A DNA stretch of 64,000 nt. It comes from Deltaproteobacteria bacterium (lineage in GTDB: Bacteria; Myxococcota_A; UBA9042; PHBI01; JACKFB01). Position 1 is the stretch's first letter. Every line of letters begins with the position of its first letter. Below are positions 46,352 to 59,425 of this stretch, piece after piece. Made by a program: the position numbers and the translations under genes. Under the pieces are notes generated by a model. The model had not been told where the DNA came from. It did no database searches and saw only the letters and a list, made by a program, of their open reading frames with translations. The stretch is from NCBI GenBank assembly GCA_020632695.1, contig JACKFB010000004.1, positions 350,141-414,140 on the forward strand. The letters run 5' to 3'.

Positions 46352-48853
46352 TCACCCGCCCGTGAGGCCTTCGCGCGCCCGCCAGGCCAGCTCGTCGAGG
46401 GCCGCGGCCACGATGTCCTCGACGGCCATGCCGTGCAGCCGGTCCACCTGCTCCAGGTCCCCGGCCATCCCGTTGTCCCGAGGCCCCAGGAAGCGGTGCC
46501 CACGCACCCGCTGCAGCGCGCCGGGGAGCCACTCGGCGACGCTGGCCACGTGGTCGCCGACGATGACCAGCGGCAGGTTCAGCGAGGCGTCGTCGAAGAG
46601 CTCGGCCAGCGCATAGCTCCGCTCCGGGTCGTCCCAGGCGCGCGGATCCGAGGCGAAGGCGTCCCAGTCGCGCCAGAGCCGCTCGTAGCTGGTCACGTTC
46701 AGGATGCGGCTGCCCACCCCGTGCGCCTCGGCCAGCTCGCGGGCCGCCAGGCGCACCTCGCGCAGCTTGCGGCCGCTGGCCACGAGGAGCACCACCTGTG
46801 AGCCCACGGCGCGCCGGTCGTCCTCGCCCACCAGCCACCAGGCGCCGCGCACGGCGGCCTCGGCGTGATCGGGCGGCAGCTCGGCCGGCTGCTCCATGGG
46901 CTGGGTGGAGAGCCGCAGGTAGATGGCCTCTCCCTCCGGGTCCCAGAGCTGGCCGAGGCCGTGCAGGTAGAGCGCCTCCACGTCCGCGGCGAAGGCCGGC
47001 TCGCAGGCGACGATGCCCGGGAGATCCATCATGATCCGCGGCGTCTGCAGGCTCTGGTGGGTGGCGGTCTCGCGCGAGAGCCCGGTCCCGCTCGGCACGC
47101 CCACGGCGGCGAAGCGCGCGCCGGCGTACAGCGCGTAGTCGAGCTGGTTGAGCGCCCGCTCGAAGAACTTGTCGTAGACCGTCACCACCGGCAGCAGCGA
47201 CGAGCGCGCCTCGCCGGCCAGCCGCTGGCGCCCGAAGGCGTAGGCCCAGAGCATGGCGTTTCCCTCGGCGATGCCCAGCGCGTGGAACTGGCCGTCCGGG
47301 CTGGGGCGGAAGTCGTAGCTGGTCTTCTGGGCCTCGCGCAGGAACGCGTAGGTGTCGGGGAGCTCCCGCGGCGCGAACACGCCGGTCTGGCGGATGACCG
47401 GCCCCAGGTGGGTGGTGTGGCCGACGTCGGGCGCGCAGAACTGCAGCCAGGGCGCCGCCGGCGAGCGCAGGAGCGCGAGGTTCAGGCTCTGGAAGGCCTC
47501 TCCGGTGGAGGTGACCTGGCGCCGCGACAGCCGCACGCTGCCGAGCGCCTCGCGCAGCTCGTCACGCGGGCCGGCGACGACCAGCGGCTCGCCGTCCCGG
47601 ACGAGCGAGGCCCTCGCGCGCTCGAGCCAGGCGGCCGCGGGCGTCCCGGCGGCGGGCACGGGGTAGCGCTCGCCGGGCGGAAGGCCCCGATCCACTCCCC
47701 AGGCCGCTACCTCGTCCTCGGGCAGCAGCGCGCCGTGGTTCTCCGGGTGGGCCGCCTGGGAGGTCTGATAGCCCTTGACCGTGTGGGCGATGATCACCGC
47801 CGGCCTGCCCCGGACGGCCCGCGCCGTGTCCAGGGCCTCGATGAGCGCGCGCAGGTCGTGACCGCCCAGGTGCCCGATGGCTCGCTCCAGCGCGTCGTCG
47901 CTCCACGCGGCGATGGCCCTCGCCCAGCGCCGCTGCTCGGCGGGCGGCAGCGCCAGCGCCTCGCGCAGCGACGTGGCCGCGAGTCCCAGCGCGCCCTCGG
48001 GCGGCGGGGCCTCGCCGCCCAGCGCGAAGCGCAGCGCCGGCCCGCGCATCAGCAGCAGCGGGTGGCCCAGGGCGTCCGGCAGCGCCTCCACGCGCTCGCG
48101 CAGCGCCTCGCCGCCCGGCTCGGCGAAGAGCTCCAGCGCCCGCGCGCCGAAGCGCAGCGTGATGACCTGCCAGCCCTGCGCGCTGAACTTCGCCTCCACC
48201 CACCGCTCCAGGCGGCCGGTGTCGTCCATCACCCGGTCCAGGCTCTGCCGGTTGAGGTCGACGATCCACACGAGGTTGTCGAGTTGCCAGCGCCCCGCGT
48301 CGTAGAGGCTCTCGTCGATCTGCCCCTCGGTGAGCTCGCCGTCGCCGACGTGGGCGTAGAAGACGGGCTCGTCGGCGCGCGCCCGCCCCAGGCCGCGCGC
48401 CTCGTGCACGGCCCCGTAGGCGTCGTAGATGGTCGCCGCCGGCCCCAGCGCCTCGCTCGACGAGGTGTAGTCCACCCAGCGCGGGTCCTTCATGCTGGTC
48501 GGATAGGGCTGCAGGCCGCCGAACTCGCGCAGGGTGTCCAGGCGCGCCGTGTCGATGGCCCCGCACAGGTGGGCGAGCGCGTAGAGCACCGGCGCCGCGT
48601 GGGGCTTCACGCAGACCCGGTCCTGGGGTCGCTTGACCTGCAGGTACAGCGCGCAGAGCAGATCCACCGACGACATGCAGGAGGCCTGGTGCCCGCCCAC
48701 CTTGGGCTTCTGCGCGCGATTGAGCGGCTTGTGGTTCGCGTGGTCGATCATCGCCAGCGCCGCCTTGGCGACGTGGTCGCGGATGAGCTCCAGCGTGGCG
48801 AGCTCGGCCTCGGTGGGCCGCGGAGCCGCGGGAGCCGACGCGCGCGCCTTCAC
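46352..48853 (-). CDS. AceE-like homodimeric 2-oxoacid dehydrogenase E1 / transketolase-type protein
   Basis: 833 residues from GTG 48853. The first half has the ThDP motif VGDGELTEGQIDESLYDAG and WIVDLNRQSLD, with KPHAAPVLYALAHL and HTVKGYQ, in the style of AceE and related E1 proteins. The second half has the pyrimidine-binding/TK C domain (STGEAFQSLNLALLRS, FHALGIAEGNAMLWAY, GVPSGTGLSRETATHQSLQ). The length is near AceE (about 890). It probably decarboxylates a 2-oxoacid with ThDP; whether pyruvate is the substrate is not proven and no E2/E3 lies alongside. It is the last gene of a three-gene operon, GTGA-coupled to the zinc-ribbon gene. Confidence 0.85.
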   Translation of the reverse strand: MKARASAPAAPRPTEAELATLELIRDHVAKAALAMIDHANHKPLNRAQKPKVGGHQASCMSSVDLLCALYLQVKRPQDRVCVKPHAAPVLYALAHLCGAIDTARLDTLREFGGLQPYPTSMKDPRWVDYTSSSEALGPAATIYDAYGAVHEARGLGRARADEPVFYAHVGDGELTEGQIDESLYDAGRWQLDNLVWIVDLNRQSLDRVMDDTGRLERWVEAKFSAQGWQVITLRFGARALELFAEPGGEALRERVEALPDALGHPLLLMRGPALRFALGGEAPPPEGALGLAATSLREALALPPAEQRRWARAIAAWSDDALERAIGHLGGHDLRALIEALDTARAVRGRPAVIIAHTVKGYQTSQAAHPENHGALLPEDEVAAWGVDRGLPPGERYPVPAAGTPAAAWLERARASLVRDGEPLVVAGPRDELREALGSVRLSRRQVTSTGEAFQSLNLALLRSPAAPWLQFCAPDVGHTTHLGPVIRQTGVFAPRELPDTYAFLREAQKTSYDFRPSPDGQFHALGIAEGNAMLWAYAFGRQRLAGEARSSLLPVVTVYDKFFERALNQLDYALYAGARFAAVGVPSGTGLSRETATHQSLQTPRIMMDLPGIVACEPAFAADVEALYLHGLGQLWDPEGEAIYLRLSTQPMEQPAELPPDHAEAAVRGAWWLVGEDDRRAVGSQVVLLVASGRKLREVRLAARELAEAHGVGSRILNVTSYERLWRDWDAFASDPRAWDDPERSYALAELFDDASLNLPLVIVGDHVASVAEWLPGALQRVRGHRFLGPRDNGMAGDLEQVDRLHGMAVEDIVAAALDELAWRAREGLTGG

Positions 48854-49161
48854 GCCAGGCGCCCGCAGTGGCGGCAGCGCCAGGCGATGGCCCGGGCGGG
48901 CTGCGTGCCGTCCGGCGGGCGGATCTCGCCCGGCCGCGTGTGCACCATCGGGTGGTCACAGGTGCGGCAGCGGTTCGGCGTGAGCGCGCCGGCCCGGTGG
49001 GCGCGCCAGGCGAGGTGCAGCAGGACCGCGTCGGTGACCAGGGCGCCGGCGAAGAGCACCATCGCCCGCCCGCCGGCGGCCACCGGCATGGTGAGCGCGA
49101 CCCAGAGCAGCGGCAGCAGCGCGACCACCGTGAGGAACCAGATGCCGGGATTCCTTTTCAT
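48850..49161 (-). CDS. Two-helix membrane protein with zinc ribbon
   Basis: 103 residues. Two hydrophobic helices (IWFLTVVALLPLLWVALTM, and VLFAGALVTDAVLLHLAW) are followed by a cytoplasmic-type zinc ribbon CRTCDHPM ... WRCRHCGRL. The protein starts at an ATG coupled to the nitrilase-like gene (ATGA), and ends overlapping the E1 gene (GTGA). Function unknown. An upstream extension in frame would be Arg/Gly-rich and is unlikely. Confidence 0.75.
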   Translation of the reverse strand: MKRNPGIWFLTVVALLPLLWVALTMPVAAGGRAMVLFAGALVTDAVLLHLAWRAHRAGALTPNRCRTCDHPMVHTRPGEIRPPDGTQPARAIAWRCRHCGRLA

Positions 49162-50078
49162 TGGGGAGCTCGTGTCTCTTCCTGCGGGGCGGCGAGAGGC
49201 GGCCCCTGTACCGCGACCTCGACCTCGGACCATGCCAGCCCGTCGCGCGGCGCACCGGTGAAGGTCACGTCGACCCGCCCGTCGGCCGCGCGCACGGCCA
49301 GGGCCGAGCGTCCCACGAGCGGGCCGCCCAGTCGACCGCTCAGGCACGAGCGCACCAGCACCCGCGTCGCGCCGCGCAGCCGGCGCTGCGGGCGCGCCTC
49401 CCAGGGCACGGTCTCGCCGCGCGCCGTGCGCAGCCACGCCCGCGGTGCCCACACCAGCGCGTGGTCACCGGCCGCCGGGTCGGGCTCGCGGCGGTCGTCC
49501 CAGTGGACACCGATCGGCCCCAGGGCGGTGTCGAGGCTCTCGGAGCGTGCCGCGACGGTCGGGTCGGCGGGCACCCCCTCGAGGCAGGGCCAGCCGGGCC
49601 GCGGGTGGCGCACCACGCACCGGGGCTCACCGTCGGGGTCCAGCACCCACGCCGTGTGGAAGAGCGAGCGCGAGTCGGGCCAGTCCTCCCAATGGACGCG
49701 CGGGTGGGCCAGGACCGCCGTGCCCGCCACCACCGTGGCGCCGAGGCGCCGGGCCAGCTCGGCCGGCGCGCCGCGCAGCGCTCGGTGGGTGAGGTCGTGC
49801 AGGGCCAGCCAGCGCAGGCGGTCGCCCGAGACCCGAGGCCAGGCCAGCCGCACCAGCCCGGTGCGGAGCGGCCGCGCACGGGAGGCCCGACGCACCGACG
49901 CGGCCAGCGTCCGCCCGGCGCTGTCGGGACCCAGGGCGGCCAGCGTCGCCGCCAGGGGCGGCAGGAAGATCAGGCGGGGCTCGTCGGTGGCGGGCAGCTC
50001 GCGCGCGAGCCGCTCGAGCAGCGGAGCCAGACCCCGCCGCGCGATGTCGGCGTCGAGAGCGATATTGACGATGCGCAT
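49158..50078 (-). CDS. Nitrilase-superfamily fold protein lacking the catalytic triad
   Basis: 306 residues from ATG 50078 (MRIVNIALDADIARRG). The alpha-beta-beta-alpha order of nitrilases can be followed: LIFLPPLAATLAAL (catalytic Glu replaced by Pro in the 'FPE' block), ARRLGATVVAGTAVLAHP, LFHTAWVLDPDGEPRCVVRH (the Lys-position block), GPIGVHWDDRREPDP (aligned with 'ICYD-RFPE'; the catalytic Cys appears replaced), and a late VGRSALAVRAADGRV. So the fold seems kept but the E-K-C triad is not seen, suggesting a non-catalytic or changed function. It is first in an operon with a membrane zinc ribbon and an E1-like enzyme. This reading rests on alignment by eye. Confidence 0.55.
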   Translation of the reverse strand: MRIVNIALDADIARRGLAPLLERLARELPATDEPRLIFLPPLAATLAALGPDSAGRTLAASVRRASRARPLRTGLVRLAWPRVSGDRLRWLALHDLTHRALRGAPAELARRLGATVVAGTAVLAHPRVHWEDWPDSRSLFHTAWVLDPDGEPRCVVRHPRPGWPCLEGVPADPTVAARSESLDTALGPIGVHWDDRREPDPAAGDHALVWAPRAWLRTARGETVPWEARPQRRLRGATRVLVRSCLSGRLGGPLVGRSALAVRAADGRVDVTFTGAPRDGLAWSEVEVAVQGPPLAAPQEETRAPQ

Positions 50079-50098
50079 GGCGTGCCGGCGCGGGCTCG

Positions 50099-50128
50099 TT
50101 GACCGCCTCGCGCGGCGACGACTAGAGT
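50099..50128 (+). promoter_or_regulatory. Promoter candidate for TPR-kinase gene
   Basis: TTGACC (50099-50104), an 18-bp spacer, and TAGAGT (50123-50128). It lies 51 bp before the GTG at 50180 and begins just beyond the divergent nitrilase-like gene. Confidence 0.5.
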
Positions 50129-50179
50129 AGCCGCGTTCGGGCGCCGCGCCAACTCCCGGCGGCCCCTCGACGAGTCGAC

Positions 50180-52207
50180 GTGGCCCCCTCCCCCCCCATC
50201 CTGTCGGCCGGTCTCGGCTGGCTCTTCCTCCTCGCCGCCGTCGCGGGCGCTGGCGCCGCTTGGGCATGGCGCTGGTTCAAGTCCGCGCCCCAGCGCGAGG
50301 GGCGGGCCCTGCTGGCCCACATCGCGACCGGCCGCTACGACCGCGCCGTCCCCGAGCTGCTGGAGCAGGGCCGCATCGCCGAGGCCGCCCGGCTGGAGGC
50401 CTGGCGCGGCAACACCGACCAGGCCGCGGCGCTCTATGAGCGCGCCGGGGACATGCGCGGGGCCGCCTCGGTGTACCTGACCCTGGGGGACCTGCCCATG
50501 GCCGCGCTGGTGCTCAAGGACGCGGGCCTGCCCTCGGAGGCCGCCGAGGCCTTCCTGGCCGCCGGTCGGGCCGACGCCGCCGCGCCGCTCTTCGAGTCGG
50601 CCGGCGACCTCGAGCGGGCGCTGGACTGCTGGAACACGCTGGACCGGATGGACCGCGTCGTGGCCATCCTCGGGCGCATGGGGCGCACCCAGGAGGCGGC
50701 GCGGGCGCGGGCGCGGCTCTGCGAGTCGGAGGGGCGCTGGTCGGAGGCCGCGACGCTGTTGGAGGGCCTGGGCGACTGCGACGCGGCGGTGGAGGCCTGG
50801 GTGCGCGCGGGCGAGCCGGGTCATGCCGGCCGCCTGCAGCTGGCGATGGGCCGGCTCGAGGCCGGAGCCGCGCTGCTCATCCAGGCGGGCGAGTACGACA
50901 CCGCCGCCGACGCCTACGCGCGGCTCGGTCAGCACAGCGAGGCCGCACACGCCTTCTACCGCGCCGGCAAGCTCGACCGGGCCGTGGCGCTGCTCACCGC
51001 GGGCAAGGACTGGGTCACCCTCGCGCGCATCCACCTGCAGAACAACGCCCCGGAGCGCGCGCTGGACCTGCTCCAGAAGGTGCCGCCGACGGATCCGCGC
51101 TACGAGGAGGCGCGGGTGCTGCTGGTCGAGCTCTATGCGCGCGCGGGCCGCGGCGCGGACGCCGAGCCGGTGCTCGCCGACATCGTCGAGCGGCGCATGG
51201 CCAAGGGGCCGCACGACGCCGAGCTGCGCCTGTGGATCGTGCGGCTCGCGGATGCCCTGATGAAGCGCGGCCGGCACGCCGAAGCCAAGGCGCGCCTCAA
51301 GAGCCTGGAGCCGCTGGGGCTGATGACCCCGGAGCTGCTCGCGCGCCTGCGGACGGTGGAGCAGCCGCAACCCCCGGGGGCGGAGGCCGGGCTCACCCCG
51401 CTGCTGGGGCTGCCGAGCCATCAGCGCTACGAGTTCATCGGGCGCATCGGCGAGGGCGGCAACGGGGTCATCTATCGCGCCGTGGATCGGATGCTCGGCC
51501 GCAAGCTGGCCATCAAGATGATCGGGCAGACGGCGCTCTCCAGCGAGATGGCGCTGCGCTTCTTCCTGCGCGAGGCCCAGACGGCAGCGCAGCTCAACCA
51601 CCCCAACATCGTGACCATCTACGACATGGGGGTCATCGACGAGCACCCCTTCATCGCGATGGAGCTCATCGAGGGCGAGAGCCTGGCCGATCGGCTGTAC
51701 CGCGACCCCTCGTCCATCGGCGTGCGCGAGCTGATGCCCATCGTCGATGGACTGTCGCGCGCCCTGGACTTCGCCCACGAGCGCGGCGTCATCCACCGGG
51801 ACGTGAAGCTCGAGAACGTGATGCTGACCACGCGTGACGAGGTGAAGCTGATGGACTTCGGCCTGGCCCGGGCCATCCAGGGCGCGCCCGACCGCACGAT
51901 GATCGTCACCGGGACACCGCTCTACATGTCGCCCGAGCAGATCGCCGGCGGCGCCATCGACCACCGCACCGACATCTACGCGCTAGGTGTGATGGTCTAC
52001 CGCATCGTCGTCGGCGCCTGGCCCTACGGCGAGGGGAACATCATCGAGCACCACCGCTCGAGCCCGGTCCCAGACCCGCTGGCCTTCGCCCCCGGGCTCC
52101 CGCGCGGCTTCCGCGAGATCGTCAACCGCGCCCTCGCCAAGTCCCCGGCCGAGCGCTTCGACAAGGCCAGCGACGTCGCCCGTGCCCTGCACCTGGTGTT
52201 CGACTGA
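50180..52207 (+). CDS. Membrane-anchored TPR protein fused to a Ser/Thr kinase
   Basis: 675 residues from GTG 50180. One transmembrane helix lies near the start (GLGWLFLLAAVAGAGAAWAW, about 11-30). About 370 residues of TPR/SEL1-like helical repeats follow (AAALYERAGDMRGAASVYL, EAAEAFLAAGRADAAAPLF, AADAYARLGQHSEAAHAFY). A C-terminal Hanks kinase (about 415-675) has GEGGNGVIYRAVD, AIKMI, VIHRDVKLENVML, LMDFGLARA and GTPLYMSPEQI. The order is unusual for bacterial kinases, where the kinase is normally N-terminal and the sensor outside. Here both TPR and kinase should be on the same (cytoplasmic) face. The target is unknown. Confidence 0.9.
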   Translation: MAPSPPILSAGLGWLFLLAAVAGAGAAWAWRWFKSAPQREGRALLAHIATGRYDRAVPELLEQGRIAEAARLEAWRGNTDQAAALYERAGDMRGAASVYLTLGDLPMAALVLKDAGLPSEAAEAFLAAGRADAAAPLFESAGDLERALDCWNTLDRMDRVVAILGRMGRTQEAARARARLCESEGRWSEAATLLEGLGDCDAAVEAWVRAGEPGHAGRLQLAMGRLEAGAALLIQAGEYDTAADAYARLGQHSEAAHAFYRAGKLDRAVALLTAGKDWVTLARIHLQNNAPERALDLLQKVPPTDPRYEEARVLLVELYARAGRGADAEPVLADIVERRMAKGPHDAELRLWIVRLADALMKRGRHAEAKARLKSLEPLGLMTPELLARLRTVEQPQPPGAEAGLTPLLGLPSHQRYEFIGRIGEGGNGVIYRAVDRMLGRKLAIKMIGQTALSSEMALRFFLREAQTAAQLNHPNIVTIYDMGVIDEHPFIAMELIEGESLADRLYRDPSSIGVRELMPIVDGLSRALDFAHERGVIHRDVKLENVMLTTRDEVKLMDFGLARAIQGAPDRTMIVTGTPLYMSPEQIAGGAIDHRTDIYALGVMVYRIVVGAWPYGEGNIIEHHRSSPVPDPLAFAPGLPRGFREIVNRALAKSPAERFDKASDVARALHLVFD

Positions 52208-52333
52208 AGGCATGCGCGTCCGGACCCGCTGACGGTCACGCGCCGACGAAAAAAAAGGCGAACCCGACTCGTGAAACGACCGATGTGATCCCGTACAAAG
52301 TCCGGGGTCGTCGCCCGATCGGGGCGGCTGGGA

Positions 52334-53056
52334 GTGAGCGTGCGGGCCCGCCGAGCCTTCCTTGTCATCGTCAGTCTGGTCATCACGTGCCTCGTCGCAC
52401 GGGCCTCCGAGGCGCGCGTGCTCCTGGGCGCGGCCGCGCTGGAGTTTCCCGAGCCCACGGCCCTGACCGAGCCGTCGCTCTCCGACGAGGCGTCATGGGT
52501 GGCGCGCCGTGGCTGTCGGCTCGTCCCGCTCGACGCCGACGAGCGGGCGCGCGTCGGCGAGGCGGCGGCGCTGGCCGCGCGCGTCGTGTCGAGCCCGGCC
52601 TTCGCCCGCTCGGTGAGCGGCCGCCAGGACTGGGTGCTGCGGCGGGCGGCCCGGTGGGTGCGCTCGGCCGAGGCCGGTCGAGAGGCGCTGCGGCTGCTCA
52701 CCGCCAGCGAGCGGCGCATCGCCGTCCTCGCGGTCGACGACGGCGCCGAGGGCACCTGCGAGACGCTGCTGGAGCACGCCGCGCTGCACGCCTACACCCC
52801 AGAGGGCGCCGACGTGGTGGTGGTGCAGCGCAGCTATCTGCGCGACCGCGCGATCGAGGCGGTGGCGGCCACCCTTCTCCACGAGGTCATGCACGTGCTG
52901 GGCTTCGCCCACCCGGTCGGCGCGCTCGATCTGGACCAGCCGGCCTATCGGCGCAGCGTTCCGGTGCTGCTGGCCGAGCTGATGCTGAGCTCGCTCGCCG
53001 AGTCCGACGCGAAGAGCCCGCCTGTCGCGACGATGGGCCGCGACGGCGGGCTCTGA
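52334..53056 (+). CDS. Secreted metzincin-like zinc metalloprotease
   Basis: 240 residues from GTG 52334. A signal peptide (FLVIVSLVITCLVARASEA) is followed by a domain carrying LLHEVMHVLGFAHP, an H-E-x-x-H-x-x-G-x-x-H zinc motif of metzincins (about residues 183-196). A preceding VVVVQRSYLRDRAIEAVAATL fits the helix arrangement. It is short, with no propeptide I can see, and the Met-turn is unclear (RRSVPVLLAELMLSS follows). Probably an exported protease; substrate unknown. A run of eight A lies in the upstream gap 52208-52333. Confidence 0.7.
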   Translation: MSVRARRAFLVIVSLVITCLVARASEARVLLGAAALEFPEPTALTEPSLSDEASWVARRGCRLVPLDADERARVGEAAALAARVVSSPAFARSVSGRQDWVLRRAARWVRSAEAGREALRLLTASERRIAVLAVDDGAEGTCETLLEHAALHAYTPEGADVVVVQRSYLRDRAIEAVAATLLHEVMHVLGFAHPVGALDLDQPAYRRSVPVLLAELMLSSLAESDAKSPPVATMGRDGGL

Positions 53057-53208
53057 GAGGGGCAGCGAGCAGGGCGGCCGATGGGATCGGACCATCTGCA
53101 CGCTGACCCTCTGACCGAGGTGTGCGCAAGCACCGGACCCCCGCCCGCCATCTCGCCACGCGCCGCAGCGGGAAAGGTGGACGGACGGGAGCCCGGCGGT
53201 CCGGTACC

Positions 53209-54087
53209 TCACTCGCCCTGGATCTCCAGGGGGGTGAGGACGATCTCGACGCGGCGGTTGTTGGCGCGCCCCTCGACCGTGTCGTTGGTGGCGACGGGGC
53301 GGTCCTCGCCGTACCCGATGGCCGTGATGCGGTTGGCGTCGATGCCGCGCTGGAGCAGGTAGTTGCGTACCGACTCGGCCCTCGAGCGGCTGAGCGTCTG
53401 GTTCATGCTCTCGGACCCACGCGAGTCGGTGTAGCCCTCGACCTGGATCTTGCGCTCGGGGCTCTGCTGCAGGAGCTCGGCCACCTGGTCGAGCCGCTGC
53501 AACGACGCGGTGCGCAGCTCGGACTTGCCGGTCTCGAACAGGATCCCCGAGGACAGCGTGATCACCAGACCGCGCTCGTTCTCGATGACCTGGGCCCACT
53601 TCTTCAGGGCGTCCGTGGCGCGCTTCGCCTCGGCCTCGGCCTGCAGACGCCGGCTCCGCTCGGTGTCGGCCTCCGAGCGCGCCTTGCTCAGGGCGTCGGA
53701 CTGCTCGGCGAGCTGCTGGCGCGTCTTGCCCAGGCTGGCCGCGGCCTCCCGGCCAGCGGCGTGCTGCGCCTGGCGGGCCTTGTCCAGATCCTTCTGCTCC
53801 GCCTGGCGCTTGGCGATGAGCGTCGCGCGCTCGGCCTTGCGCTGGGCGATGTAGGCCTTGTCCTTGGTGACCGGCTCGACGCCGTGCTCATCGAAGGCCT
53901 TCTCGGCCGCGTCCAGGGCCTGCTTCGCCGCCAGCAGGTCGTCGGGGGCGTAGTCCTTGGCCGGTCCGGCGGCAGCCTCCATGTACGCCGCGCGGGCTTC
54001 GGTCAGCTCGTGGGGCGCCGTCGAGGCGCAAGCTCCGAACAGGAGCGCGATCGCAGGCGCCGCCATCCATCGGGTCATCGGTTTCAT
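53209..54087 (-). CDS. DUF4398/OmpA-type lipoprotein
   Basis: 292 residues after AGGAGG. A lipoprotein signal (IALLFGACAST) precedes an N-terminal helical DUF4398-like domain (HELTEARAAYMEAAAGPAKD) and a long coiled coil (about 80-180). A C-terminal OmpA domain (about 180-285) follows with TLSSGILFETGKSEL, VEGYTDSRGSESMNQTLS and NNRRVEIVL. It probably ties the outer membrane to peptidoglycan. The neighbouring gene upstream (29 bp) codes a DUF4398-only lipoprotein, so the pair is likely one operon. Confidence 0.9.
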   Translation of the reverse strand: MKPMTRWMAAPAIALLFGACASTAPHELTEARAAYMEAAAGPAKDYAPDDLLAAKQALDAAEKAFDEHGVEPVTKDKAYIAQRKAERATLIAKRQAEQKDLDKARQAQHAAGREAAASLGKTRQQLAEQSDALSKARSEADTERSRRLQAEAEAKRATDALKKWAQVIENERGLVITLSSGILFETGKSELRTASLQRLDQVAELLQQSPERKIQVEGYTDSRGSESMNQTLSRSRAESVRNYLLQRGIDANRITAIGYGEDRPVATNDTVEGRANNRRVEIVLTPLEIQGE

Positions 54088-54115
54088 CGTCTGTCCTCCT
54101 GGGGAACGGGGCGGC

Positions 54116-54526
54116 TCAGCGCTCGTTCGGGGTCATGGGGGTGCTCGGGTTTCCGGGCGTGCTGGTCGGCGAGATCGTCTGGCGCTCCAGCTCCTTCACC
54201 TCACGCCACGCCTCGCGGGCGTCGCGCCGGGTGCTCTCCAGACGCGCCAGCTCCAGGGCCACCTCGGCGTCGGCCGTGGCGCGTGCGAAGAGCCGGCTCG
54301 CCTTGCCCTCGTTGCCGTCATCGAGCGCCTTCTCCGCGCTCGCGATCTGGTCCTTGGCCATCTTCAGGTGGAGCCGGGCCTCCGGGATCTCCTGCGCGCC
54401 CGCCTCTTCAGCCGCCGAGACCGTCGCGCGTGGCTCCGCCACCCGCTCCGTAGGCAAGGTCGCCGTGGCACATGCGCCGAGCAAGCCGCCCGCGCCGAGC
54501 ACGGTCGCGATGATCATGCGTTTCAT
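54116..54526 (-). CDS. DUF4398-like lipoprotein
   Basis: 136 residues with a strong site GAGGAGGAGAG before ATG 54526. Signal ends in LLGACATA (lipobox Cys19). The mature protein has EIPEARLHLKMAKDQIASAE and KALDDGNEGKASRLFARA, typical of DUF4398 helical hairpins, with a Pro/Thr tail. It precedes the OmpA-type lipoprotein gene. It probably faces the periplasm with the same partner; role unknown. The gap 54608-54784 has no feature I can support. Confidence 0.82.
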   Translation of the reverse strand: MKRMIIATVLGAGGLLGACATATLPTERVAEPRATVSAAEEAGAQEIPEARLHLKMAKDQIASAEKALDDGNEGKASRLFARATADAEVALELARLESTRRDAREAWREVKELERQTISPTSTPGNPSTPMTPNER

Positions 54527-54784
54527 GGTCTCTCCTCCTCGGCGCCTGGGATCGTTGGTTCCGCGACGCCCCGCTCGTTGATGACGCCAGCGGTGGCTGT
54601 GCATCACCCGTGCCAGCCGCAGCTCACCGCCAGACCACGGGCCCCGGACGCAGATCGGCCCCGTGGGTCGGGCTCCAGCCCCCCGCCGTGAGCGGTGCAG
54701 CCTGCCCCCACCGGGGCACCCTGCCCCCAGCCCCCCCGCTGCGCTCCCGGCCCCGCGAGGAGCCGGTCTCGCGCCCGGCCCCGG

Positions 54785-59328
<4,544 letters not shown>

Positions 59329-59425
59329 GCCTGCCTCCCGCTGCCGTCGACCGCGGCGGGTTTTAGCACAAGCGGGGGTCCGCAGCATTTTCCGGCGTCA
59401 GCACCGCGCGCGCTGGCGGCCCCTG

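Noticed and set aside
54608..54784. Minus-strand frame reading towards the topoisomerase gene end
   Set aside because: It is G/P/R-rich and short, with no ribosome site. The gap seems non-coding.
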